Assembly: GCA_040755715.1 (NCBI GenBank)
Contig: JBFLXN010000128.1
Location: 1 to 7,963, forward strand
From: JBFLXN01 sp040755715 [NCBI: Candidatus Edwardsbacteria bacterium]
GTDB lineage: Bacteria > Edwardsbacteria > AC1 > JBFLXN01
DNA: 7,963 nt
Direction of reading: 5' to 3'
Shown piece by piece: positions 1 through 5,699 of this stretch (position 1 is the stretch's first letter; every line of letters starts with the position of its first letter). Position numbers and translations under genes: made by a program. The notes under the pieces were generated by a model that saw only the letters and a program-made list of their open reading frames with translations, had not been told where the DNA came from and did no database searches.

Positions 1-2
1 AT

Positions 3-1019
3 CTCAGCCAAACTCCAGAAGCCAATTCAGAATTTCCAGTGATTGCGGGCAAAGAAATTTTATGGTCAGAAGATGTCAGCAACGATTACGAAGTCTATAA
101 AGTGAATTACGATACAAAAATTCTCGCTTACACTCAAGCAGAAAACCTCTCTCTAACTGATTTTGATTCAAAATATCCTCAGACACTCTTATATCAAACA
201 ACAAGTGGCACAGAGCGCTACACTGTTTGGACTGAAGAAATTATTTCTGACTCTTTGTATGAGATTCGCTTTGACAGAAGCGGAACAGTAACTTCACCAT
301 TAGCGGTAGCGGATTTAGGACAGACAGAACCATCAATCTACACAATTTCAAGAGACACTTATGCAGTCTATACGGCATCTCCACAAATCACGGTAGATAT
401 TGGTTATGACTCTTTGGTTTATGGAACATTCTTGGTGGACAAGGATAAGAAGCAAAATTTGGAACTGCGATTCTTTCAAGAGACTGGTGCTGAGTGCAAG
501 TATAAGGTTTTTGCGGACAATGTTCCGATGGGGGAGATAAAGGTCCCAAGCGGTGAATTGACAATATTTAGCAAGTGGATTCCAGATGCAGTGACGCATG
601 ATGGGGAGATAATGGTGAGGATAAAGAAGACAAGAGGAAGTTTGATTGGTTTAGATGCGTTAGTGATGACAGAATATGAGAAATCCGGACAAGGAAACGG
701 TGGAGCGATGACGGCAGATGCAGAAATTAGCCTTCAGCCATTAGTCTTCAGCCTAAGTCAAAATTATCCGAATCCGTTCTCCTCGCAGACCGCTATTCGC
801 TATTCGCTGTCCGCTATTAGCCACACTACTTTGAAAATCTACAATGTCGCTGGGCAAGTGGTGAAGACTCTGGTTAGCGAAAGGCAGAAGCCGGGCTATT
901 ATGCAGTGAGATGGAATGGGAAAAATGAAAATGGAAACTCTGTAGCCTCTGGTGTTTATTTCTATAGATTGAGAGCGGGTGATTTCACGGATACGAAGAA
1001 GATGATTGTATTGAGATAG
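3..1019 (+). CDS. Secreted protein with C-terminal T9SS sorting domain (5' partial)
   Basis: The reading frame is open from the first complete codon at position 3, so the true start lies outside the window; the GTG at 39 is just an internal codon. About 338 residues are visible. The last ~89 residues, from codon 250, form a typical type IX secretion C-terminal domain. It opens with SLSQNYPNPF, continues through TAIRYSL and LKIYNVAGQVVKTL, and ends with SGVYFYRLRAGDFTDTKKMI plus VLR. This domain directs export across the outer membrane by the Por machinery and is then usually removed. The N-terminal part, with phrases such as EFPVIAGKEILWSED, reads like beta-propeller or WD40-like repeats. The middle (about residues 130-230) looks like a beta-sandwich. 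No catalytic motif is visible, so the cargo function is unknown. The gene converges on the radical SAM gene. Confidence 0.88.
   Translation, partial: LSQTPEANSEFPVIAGKEILWSEDVSNDYEVYKVNYDTKILAYTQAENLSLTDFDSKYPQTLLYQTTSGTERYTVWTEEIISDSLYEIRFDRSGTVTSPLAVADLGQTEPSIYTISRDTYAVYTASPQITVDIGYDSLVYGTFLVDKDKKQNLELRFFQETGAECKYKVFADNVPMGEIKVPSGELTIFSKWIPDAVTHDGEIMVRIKKTRGSLIGLDALVMTEYEKSGQGNGGAMTADAEISLQPLVFSLSQNYPNPFSSQTAIRYSLSAISHTTLKIYNVAGQVVKTLVSERQKPGYYAVRWNGKNENGNSVASGVYFYRLRAGDFTDTKKMIVLR
791..818 (+). repeat. Four tandem 7-bp units inside the T9SS domain
   Basis: Four consecutive heptamers read CGCTATT, CGCTATT, CGCTGTC, CGCTATT, inside the sorting-domain codons (…TAIRYSLSAI…). Seven is not a multiple of three, so gain or loss of one unit would shift the frame and remove the export signal. 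The repeat is seen directly. Any role in switching is inference. Confidence 0.6.
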
Positions 1020-1025
1020 CCTATG

Positions 1026-1062
1026 AGTCTAAAAGTCTAAAAAGCTAAGAGGCTAAAAGTCT
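1026..1062 (+). repeat. Degenerate short tandem repeat, AGTCTAAA-like
   Basis: About four imperfect copies of an 8-10 bp unit (agtctaaa, agtctaaaa, agctaag, aggctaaaagtct) lie just after the stop of the T9SS cargo gene. No gene or terminator can be assigned here. Confidence 0.5.
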
Positions 1063-1104
1063 CTGGCGGACGGACTTTAAAAACTGTTTATTATCTTTCA
1101 TTAT

Positions 1105-1124
1105 CCTTCCGATAAATCGGAGGG
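1105..1124. terminator. Hairpin between convergent genes, possible bidirectional terminator
   Basis: CCTTCCGAT and ATCGGAGGG pair with one G-T pair across a two-base AA centre, 35 bases beyond the end of the radical SAM gene and 86 bases beyond the T9SS gene. Its position between converging genes fits a terminator. Neither side has a clean run of T, so it could equally be a palindromic dispersed repeat. Confidence 0.35.
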
Positions 1125-1158
1125 CTATTGATACGATGGGAAATTGGAGTGGAGTCGA

Positions 1159-2208
1159 CTATGTCAAAAGGTGCAAGTTTCCTATATGCACTCTTTTTAA
1201 GCCCACATCTTTTGCCGCCTTGAGGCATTCTTCTGCTTGAAGACGAGATGTCCTCGGTAAATCATTCATCATAAAATGGGGATAAAACCCCAAAAGTGAA
1301 TAAGGAATTTCTTCATCCAATGAAGCAATAAATTGGACAATATTTCGGACTTCTTCTCTATCTATATATCCCGGAATTAAAAGAGTGCTAGCAATGAGAA
1401 AAGGCGGATTCCTCCTCTTCTTATGAAGCGAAACCAATGAGGCGAAATTTTCTAAGGTTCTTTTGTTTGTAACACCACATAGGGCAATGTTCAAGTTTTC
1501 ATTGAATGTTTTTAAATCAAATTTTATACATCCGTTAGAATTGTAAGACAACTCAGCCATTCTATCAAGATATGAAGGATTCATTGTTCCATTTGTTTCC
1601 CAGCAGATGCGAAGTGTACGGCCTTTTGTTTTCTCCAAAGCGAGTTCAGAAGTCTTTATCGCATGAGATAACTGTGGTGTTGGGTCCCCACCAAAATAAC
1701 AGATGCAGGCAGTTTTGTCGTCTACTTTCTCTGCTGACTCCTCTGGCGTGGTTCTTCTTGGTCTAGAGATATATTCTTTATAGTGCCAGTTCTGACAGAA
1801 GAGGCAGTCAAAAGAGCAGGCGCCATAAAAGACGGCAAGATTTTTAAACCCTATTTCTTTACTTCCCTCACAGACCCAATCTGCTACACAATTTGTAGGC
1901 AGTGGGTCATAATACCAGTCTAAAAGCCCATCTAAAGAAAATAATTTTCCACCTTTGCTTTCTCTCAATCCGCAGTATCCCTTTTTGCCTTCTCCTATCT
2001 GGCATTCATTGACGCAGAGATTACATTTAACTCCTTGAATATCTTTCGGTGGTATTTCTGGCAGTTGAAAACCCCTCCGTGTTTGTGCATGAACTTCCCC
2101 AAGGTGCTGCTTTACCTCTGAGAATCTATTGTGGATGCAATCCAGGCATACTCCAATCCTTGAGGAAATCAGCGGAGATTCTTTCTTACAACAAATACAC
2201 TGCGGCAT
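1159..2208 (-). CDS. Radical SAM protein, PflA/AmmeMemoRadiSam-like, with extra Cys clusters
   Basis: This is a predicted cytosolic iron-sulfur enzyme that cleaves S-adenosylmethionine to start radical chemistry; the substrate is unknown. Numbering follows the TTG at 2211; the adjacent ATG at 2208 is preferred and gives 349 residues. The radical SAM cluster is CSFDCLFC (C132, C136, C139), followed by QNWHYKEY as in PflA-type activases and AmmeMemoRadiSam enzymes. GGDPTP (174-179) is the GGEP-like SAM-binding strand and WETNG (204-208) is a further family strand. Two additional Cys groups precede the core. One is zinc-ribbon-like (C5, C7, C8, C22, C25). The other is CNLCVNEC…GYC (C63, C66, C70, C80), which matches the N-terminal motif of AmmeMemoRadiSam-type proteins. 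No clear Shine-Dalgarno is seen, and the leader lies inside a repeat block. No AmmeMemo partners are in the window. Confidence 0.87.
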   Translation of the reverse strand: MPQCICCKKESPLISSRIGVCLDCIHNRFSEVKQHLGEVHAQTRRGFQLPEIPPKDIQGVKCNLCVNECQIGEGKKGYCGLRESKGGKLFSLDGLLDWYYDPLPTNCVADWVCEGSKEIGFKNLAVFYGACSFDCLFCQNWHYKEYISRPRRTTPEESAEKVDDKTACICYFGGDPTPQLSHAIKTSELALEKTKGRTLRICWETNGTMNPSYLDRMAELSYNSNGCIKFDLKTFNENLNIALCGVTNKRTLENFASLVSLHKKRRNPPFLIASTLLIPGYIDREEVRNIVQFIASLDEEIPYSLLGFYPHFMMNDLPRTSRLQAEECLKAAKDVGLKRVHIGNLHLLT

Positions 2209-2218
2209 CAAGACATTT

Positions 2219-2375
2219 AGCCACAGATTAACACAGAAATACGGAAACTAATAGAACCCCTGATTAAATCAGGGGTGATAGAAACTTGTAGTAAAGAACA
2301 ATAAATTTCTACAAGTTTCCAAAAATTTCTATGAATTTCTATTTACTCTGTGTTGTTCTGTGTAATTCTGTGGCT
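2219..2375. repeat. 157-bp nested inverted-repeat block (CCACAGATTA family)
   Basis: The outer arms AGCCACAGA (2219-2227) and TCTGTGGCT (2367-2375) are exact inverted copies, and the similarity continues inward imperfectly through acacagaa-like sequence. Inside are two further perfect hairpins: CCCCTGATT/AATCAGGGG (2257-2275) and GAAACTTGTAG/CTACAAGTTTC (2281-2291 with 2309-2319). The right half also repeats AAATTTCT. The block ends only about 10 bases before the radical SAM start codon, so it supplies that gene's leader. No protein is encoded. It resembles a small non-autonomous palindromic element; the family name is unknown. Confidence 0.7.
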
Positions 2376-2516
2376 TCATTGAAATTCCGAAGCGACAATG
2401 ATTACAGTGAATAAAACAGCGATTTAAAAAATTATATCAAACATAAGATGGATTATCAAGAAAAAATTCAGCATAGGGAGCATCAGGCGATTTTCCTTGA
2501 TCGCCTAGGAAATTAT
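2376..2516. other. Non-coding spacer with one 7-bp hairpin
   Basis: No supportable gene is present. The only structure seen is AGGCGAT (2485-2491) and ATCGCCT (2500-2506), an exact 7-bp inverted repeat around an 8-base loop. Confidence 0.5.
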
Positions 2517-2592
2517 AACCACGGATTCAACGGATTCTCACGGATTTCAAACAGTTAAGAAGAATAATTTTAAATCTGTCTAATCCGTGGTT
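2517..2592. repeat. 76-bp inverted repeat (CCACGGATT family)
   Basis: AACCACGGATT (2517-2527) is matched exactly in reverse by AATCCGTGGTT (2582-2592). Inside the left arm GGATT recurs (acGGATTcaacGGATTctcacGGATTt). It shares the CCAC(A/G)GATT core with the 157-bp block upstream and with 7638-7647 at the far end, so it probably belongs to one dispersed repeat family. The last two bases are shared with the target duplication of the adjacent mobile element. Confidence 0.65.
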
Positions 2593-2606
2593 TCATTAAG
2601 TTTTTC
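2591..2606. repeat. Left copy of 16-bp target site duplication
   Basis: TTTCATTAAGTTTTTC abuts the TG terminus of the mobile element at 2607. An identical copy lies at 3365-3380 directly after its CA terminus. The pair marks a staggered 16-bp cut at insertion. Confidence 0.9.
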
Positions 2607-2635
2607 TGTTAGGAAAAATTGAAAAGTAGACACTT
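2607..2635. repeat. Left terminal inverted repeat
   Basis: This 29-bp end starts TGTTAGG and matches the right end. The 21 bases at 2615-2635 are exactly complementary to 3336-3356. The transposase-binding-like core AAAAGTAGACA is at 2622-2632, with a second core AAAAGTGGACA at 2644-2654, 22 bp further in. Confidence 0.88.
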
Positions 2636-2893
2636 TAAAGTTTAAAAGTGGACAATGCCTAGGTCACTATTTTTGACCCTTTGAACATCGATAAGTTTGT
2701 TATTACACCAGAATCTGACTTCAGCTAGACCATTAGTCATAGGATAAATACGAAGATTTACGGTCTTCCTCGGCCATAGCCCTATGGGCAAGGCTCTAGG
2801 TGTAGCATTGTTGACTTTTTTATCAATCTTTAATTCTTTTATGATCTTGTTTTTTCCACCTCCTGTGGAATATATCTTGGTGAATTTTTGAGA

Positions 2894-3081
2894 GCTCCAT
2901 TAGGAGCAAAATGTTTATAGATATAGAAGAATTGCAAAGCCACATAGCCCCGCCGTTGGCGGGACGAAATACGGGGTAAATGCTCGGCTAATACATATAC
3001 ACATATCGCTCCTACGGAGCTAAATTCCTTTTGGTAACAATTCTTTGCTATAAACATATAACTCCTACGGAGTTAAATACA
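2894..3081. repeat. Cluster of REP-like palindromes inside the mobile element
   Basis: Four short palindromes follow one another: GCTCC-atta-GGAGC (2894-2907), CCCGCC-gtt-GGCGGG (2949-2963), GCTCC-tac-GGAGC (3008-3020) and AACTCC-tac-GGAGTT (3060-3074). The last two share context, ACATAT before and TAAAT after the palindrome, and the first has the complementary ATGTTTATAG on the other side. This is the style of dispersed CTCCTACGGAG repeats seen in various Bacteroidetes-like genomes. They interrupt the transposase gene. Confidence 0.68.
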
Positions 3082-3143
3082 CTCCGTAAATACCATTTTT
3101 CTGATACGGAAGAATTTCTGGGATATATTTTTTCGGTCTCTTT

Positions 3144-3189
3144 TTCCTGAACCCCTGAGCCTGCGGTCAGAGGCAGGCTCTGTCAGGAA
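3144..3189. repeat. Large two-step hairpin within the transposase remnant
   Basis: An outer stem TTCCTGA (3144-3150) with TCAGGAA (3183-3189) encloses an inner stem GAGCCTGC (3157-3164) with GCAGGCTC (3173-3180). The right arm creates the premature stop that ends the transposase N-terminal fragment, so this looks like a palindrome inserted into the gene. Confidence 0.75.
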
Positions 3190-3335
3190 CAGGTTTCAGA
3201 GATAGTGCTCAATAGTCCTTTCACTTGAGAATCTGTGAATTTTTTATGTAACTGCTTTGCCATAACCTGACCCTCCTTTTTGGAGGTAGATTATACCATT
3301 TTGGGTGTCCACTTTTGAATTTTAAATTCGTTTAT

Positions 3336-3364
3336 AAGTGTCTACTTTTCAATTTTAAATGACA
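3336..3364. repeat. Right terminal inverted repeat
   Basis: This is the 29-bp inverted partner of the left end, finishing …ATGACA. The core TGTCTACTTTT is at 3339-3349 and a second core TGTCCACTTTT is at 3306-3316, 33 bp apart. The distance from core to outer end is 15 bp at both termini. Confidence 0.88.
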
Positions 3365-3380
3365 TTTCATTAAGTTTTTC
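3365..3380. repeat. Right copy of 16-bp target site duplication
   Basis: TTTCATTAAGTTTTTC is identical to 2591-2606. It ends one base before the -35 box of the downstream gene, so the insertion restored the original 16 bases upstream of that promoter. Confidence 0.9.
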
Positions 3381-3410
3381 TTGACTTAAAAAGAAAAAAT
3401 GAGGTAAACT
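3381..3410 (+). promoter_or_regulatory. Probable promoter of the Sua5-phosphatase fusion gene
   Basis: TTGACT (3381-3386) is followed after 18 bases by TAAACT (3405-3410). The ATG comes only 10 bases after the -10 box, so transcription would start almost at the start codon. The only Shine-Dalgarno-like GAGG (3401-3404) is 16 bases upstream of the ATG, too far away to act. A leaderless transcript is the simplest reading. The box identities are weak evidence alone; position supports them. Confidence 0.5.
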
Positions 3411-3420
3411 TTCAACTACT

Positions 3421-4524
3421 ATGAAAACGATAAAGACCGAAGTCATTAGGATTGATAATGAAAAAATAGAGGCAGAAATTATTGCTCATACCGCTAAAGT
3501 CCTCAAATCTGGTGGAATTGTGGTTATTCCTACTGATACTGTCTATGGATTAGCCTGCGATGCCTATAACCAGAAAACAATAAAAAGAATTTTTAAGATA
3601 AAAAAAAGAGCACCTCAAAAATCATTGATCCTCTTTTGTAAAAGAGAAGAAATATCTTCTTTGACCTCTGAAATTCCTCTTTCTGCCCAGAAACTAATGG
3701 AGCGATTTTTCCCCGGTCCACTCACCATTATTCTTAAAGCCTCTCCCGTTCTTCCCAGATGGCTTGTTAGTAAAAATGGAACAGTAGGAATTCGGTTGCC
3801 CCAACAATCATTTGTTCTGACCCTTCTGGAAAAATTCCATTCGCCCTTAGCTACTACCAGTGCAAATTTATCAGGTAGGGGTGAACCAAAAAGCATTGAA
3901 GAGGTCATCACTAATTTCTGGGGGAAGGTTGAACTAATTCTTGATGCTGGCTCAAGTCAAAAAACAAGTCCCTCCACTGTTATTGATTTGACAAGAGAAC
4001 CAGCAGTAATTCTCCGTAAAGGAGAAATTTCCAAAAATCTACTTGAAGAAACAATTGGAGAAAAGATTAAATTAGAAAGAATTACTGTTCTCTTCATTTG
4101 CACCGGTAATACCTGTCGTAGTCCTCTGGCTCAGGGATATTTTCAAAAGATTATTCCTCTAAAAATGAAAAATAGACTCATCGTTATTTCTGCTGGCACA
4201 GCGGCCGTGGATGGACTTCCAGCGGCAGAATATACTCAACAGGTTGGTCTGGAGCAAGGTTTTGACCTTTCTCGCCACAGGACGAGATTGCTCACGGACT
4301 CTTTGATTAAGGAAACTGACCTTATCTTTGCTATGGAATCCAAACACATTGAGGAAATTCTTTCCATTGTGCCAGAGGCTTCTGAGAAGACTTTTCTTCT
4401 CAAACAAGGTGGTGAAATCTCTGACCCAATCGGACAGCCTCTTGAAGTTTATCGCCAAGTGTTTGAAGAAATTAAAGAAAACATCCCGCTGGCTTTGGAG
4501 AGAATAAATCAACTGCTTTACTAA
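3421..4524 (+). CDS. TsaC/Sua5 threonylcarbamoyl-AMP synthase fused to low-molecular-weight protein (arginine?) phosphatase
   Basis: This 367-residue protein has two cytosolic domains. Residues 1-205 are Sua5/YrdC/YwlC, which makes threonylcarbamoyl-AMP from Thr, bicarbonate and ATP for the t6A37 modification of ANN-decoding tRNAs. Its motifs are PTDTVYGL (37-44), KKRAPQKSL (61-69, Ser where KPL is usual), FFPGPLT (96-102), VGIRLP (122-127), SANLSG (147-152) and STVID (185-189). Residues ~220-367 are a low-molecular-weight phosphatase with P-loop CTGNTCRS (C227 nucleophile, R233) and general-acid D335 in SDPIGQP. T231 aligns with Thr11 of Bacillus YwlE, the residue known to favour phosphoarginine over phosphotyrosine. 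In Firmicutes the separate ywlC and ywlE genes lie close together; here they are one frame. The domain calls are strong, and the arginine specificity is inferred. Confidence 0.93.
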   Translation: MKTIKTEVIRIDNEKIEAEIIAHTAKVLKSGGIVVIPTDTVYGLACDAYNQKTIKRIFKIKKRAPQKSLILFCKREEISSLTSEIPLSAQKLMERFFPGPLTIILKASPVLPRWLVSKNGTVGIRLPQQSFVLTLLEKFHSPLATTSANLSGRGEPKSIEEVITNFWGKVELILDAGSSQKTSPSTVIDLTREPAVILRKGEISKNLLEETIGEKIKLERITVLFICTGNTCRSPLAQGYFQKIIPLKMKNRLIVISAGTAAVDGLPAAEYTQQVGLEQGFDLSRHRTRLLTDSLIKETDLIFAMESKHIEEILSIVPEASEKTFLLKQGGEISDPIGQPLEVYRQVFEEIKENIPLALERINQLLY

Positions 4525-4534
4525 CATTTTTTCC

Positions 4535-4564
4535 TTGCCAACCATCTTGAAAATTTGATAAAAT
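4535..4564 (+). promoter_or_regulatory. Probable promoter of acyl-CoA dehydrogenase-like gene A
   Basis: TTGCCA (4535-4540) is followed after 16 bases by GATAAAAT (4557-4564, -10-like). The ATG at 4572 is 7-9 bases further on, and no Shine-Dalgarno is present (the bases before the ATG are A/T only). As at 3421, this fits a leaderless transcript that would begin the downstream operon. Confidence 0.45.
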
Positions 4565-4571
4565 TTAAAAT

Positions 4572-5666
4572 ATGAATTATCTAAAAGAAAACCACATTTT
4601 ACTTCAGAAAATGCTTCGGGAATTCACCAAGAAGGAGATTGAACCTCAGGCAGGGAGGTTTGATCGGGAAAGAGAATTTCCAAAGGAAATTATTAAAAAA
4701 TTAGGAGGAATGGGAATTTTAGGAATTACTATTCCTGAGGAAAGGGAAGGGGCAGGACTTGATACTTTGAGTTATGTAGTAGCGATAGAAGGAATATCTC
4801 AAGGTTGTGCTTCCAGTGGTCTATTGGTGGCGATTACTAACTCTTTAGTAGCCTCTGCTCTTGTATTGAGCAACAATGAGGGAAAAAAGAAAGAGTACCT
4901 TTCGCCTCTTATAGCTGGAGAAATCTTTGCCAGCGCAGTTGAAATGGAAGGGTCCACTATTCTGGCGGAACTCCAAGAGAATGAATATCTTTTGAATGGA
5001 AAGGCAGTCTTCCTGATTGGCGGTTCAGTCGGGAAGATTTTTGTTGTCTCCGCTAATTCTACAAGTGGACAAGAGCCAATTTGTTTCCTTATTGAAGGAG
5101 AGATACCAGGATTTGACCACGGACAGAAAATTGAAACTATAGGAATGAAAGCCGCTGACATTCGTGAAATTACGATGAACAATTGCAGGATTCCTAAAGA
5201 AAATGTTTTGATTGAGAAGGAAAGACTAACCCGAGTTTTCTGTCTTTATCAGTTAGGAATTGGAGCTATTGCTTTAGGAATTTCTCAAGCTTGTTTAGAA
5301 CAATCAATCAAATATGCAAAGGAACGACATCAATTTGGTCAACCAATTGGCAGATTTGAAATGGTGCAGGAAATGCTTACTGATATGGCTACCCGAACCG
5401 AAGCGTCCAGAGGACTTCTTTACCAGTCGGCCTTAAAAATGAACGAAGACAGGTTATTCCCTCAAGAAGTAGCTATGGCTAAACTTCATACAACCCAGGC
5501 GGCGGTGGCAAATAGCAAAACGGCAGTGCAGATTCACGGTGGATATGGTTACACTAAAGATTATCCAGTTGAACGCTATTTTAGAGATGCAAAGATGACG
5601 GAGATTTTAGGTGGCAGTTCTGAAAAATTAAAAGTAGCGATAGCAGAGAGTCTTCTGGAAACATAG
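4572..5666 (+). CDS. Acyl-CoA dehydrogenase-like protein A, lacking catalytic Glu (predicted non-catalytic subunit)
   Basis: This is a full-length acyl-CoA dehydrogenase fold of 364 residues: helical N-terminal domain (~1-115), beta middle domain (~118-215) and helical C-terminal domain (~220-364). RHQFG (252-256) and QIHGGYGY (320-327) are intact; in the family these contact the ADP half of the FAD bound to the neighbouring subunit. However, the flavin-facing middle motif LTE..AGSD is replaced by SAVEMEGST (121-129). The catalytic-Glu position of the YEGT motif is G347 (EILGGSSE). The alternative Glu position used by isovaleryl- and long-chain dehydrogenases, just before the GGR Arg, is Y226 here. 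On its own it should not dehydrogenate acyl-CoA. It is probably the structural partner of protein B at 6492. The substrate is unknown and no ETF genes are nearby. Confidence 0.87.
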   Translation: MNYLKENHILLQKMLREFTKKEIEPQAGRFDREREFPKEIIKKLGGMGILGITIPEEREGAGLDTLSYVVAIEGISQGCASSGLLVAITNSLVASALVLSNNEGKKKEYLSPLIAGEIFASAVEMEGSTILAELQENEYLLNGKAVFLIGGSVGKIFVVSANSTSGQEPICFLIEGEIPGFDHGQKIETIGMKAADIREITMNNCRIPKENVLIEKERLTRVFCLYQLGIGAIALGISQACLEQSIKYAKERHQFGQPIGRFEMVQEMLTDMATRTEASRGLLYQSALKMNEDRLFPQEVAMAKLHTTQAAVANSKTAVQIHGGYGYTKDYPVERYFRDAKMTEILGGSSEKLKVAIAESLLET

Positions 5667-5685
5667 GCAGTGCGGTTCAATTAAA

Positions 5686-5691
5686 AAGGAG
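5686..5691 (+). promoter_or_regulatory. Shine-Dalgarno of the antitoxin gene
   Basis: AAGGAG lies 8 bases before the ATG at 5700 and fixes that start. It contrasts with the absence of a Shine-Dalgarno before the gene upstream. Confidence 0.75.
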
Positions 5692-5699
5692 AAAGAAAT

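Larger units (their letters stand above)
2642..3263 (-). pseudogene. Broken transposase of the 758-bp element
   Basis: The start is well preserved. TATAAT (minus strand of 3290-3295) and GGAGGG (3271-3276) stand before an ATG at 3263. The first 26 codons begin MAKQLHKKFTDSQVKGLL, a transposase-like N-terminus, and then reach a stop at 3183 inside an inserted palindrome. The C-terminal piece is readable without stops from 2896 to the stop at 2642. It includes RIYPMTNGLAEVRFWCNN and ends VKNSDLGIVHF, which looks like the beta-barrel tail of a DDE transposase. Between the two pieces there is no continuous frame, and the DDE core is missing. The transposase assignment rests on pattern recognition of the two ends plus the flanking TIRs. 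Confidence 0.62.
2607..3364 (-). mobile_element. 758-bp non-autonomous insertion element with 29-bp TIRs and 16-bp target duplication
   Basis: The ends 2607-2635 and 3336-3364 are 29-bp terminal inverted repeats, both starting TGT. The inner 21 bases are identical, with 4 mismatches in the outer 8. They are flanked by exact 16-bp direct repeats, so the insertion boundaries are clear. Each end carries two copies of AAAAGTRGACA. Inside, only remnants of a transposase gene on the minus strand are left, interrupted by palindromes. The element therefore needs a transposase supplied elsewhere or is dead. The long duplication and TG…CA ends recall the ISTde1-like branch of the IS1202 group (known from memory to make duplications of about 15-18 bp). 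Paired end repeats also occur in IS21-like elements. The family is therefore unsettled. Confidence 0.85.

Noticed and set aside
39-41. GTG at 39 as the start of the T9SS cargo gene
   Set aside because: The frame stays open to the window edge with similar protein-like sequence, and there is no Shine-Dalgarno; the gene is truncated by the window.
2517-2592. Possible CRISPR-like or tandem array from repeated GGATT
   Set aside because: Units are short, irregular and part of an inverted pair; there are no equal spacers.
2839-3057. Minus-strand open frame of 72 codons in the mobile element, with a stretch (YKHFAPNGALKNSP) faintly like a transposase RPH.AL segment
   Set aside because: It runs through REP-like palindromes, has no Shine-Dalgarno, and is out of frame with the better C-terminal remnant ending at 2642. 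I treat the resemblance as too weak for a separate gene.
3615-3911. Minus-strand open frame inside the Sua5 domain
   Set aside because: It is the shadow of a strongly conserved gene on the plus strand and has no family features of its own.
4799-5182. Minus-strand open frame of 127 codons within dehydrogenase-like gene A
   Set aside because: It lies fully antisense to a conserved coding region with no recognisable domain or start signal.
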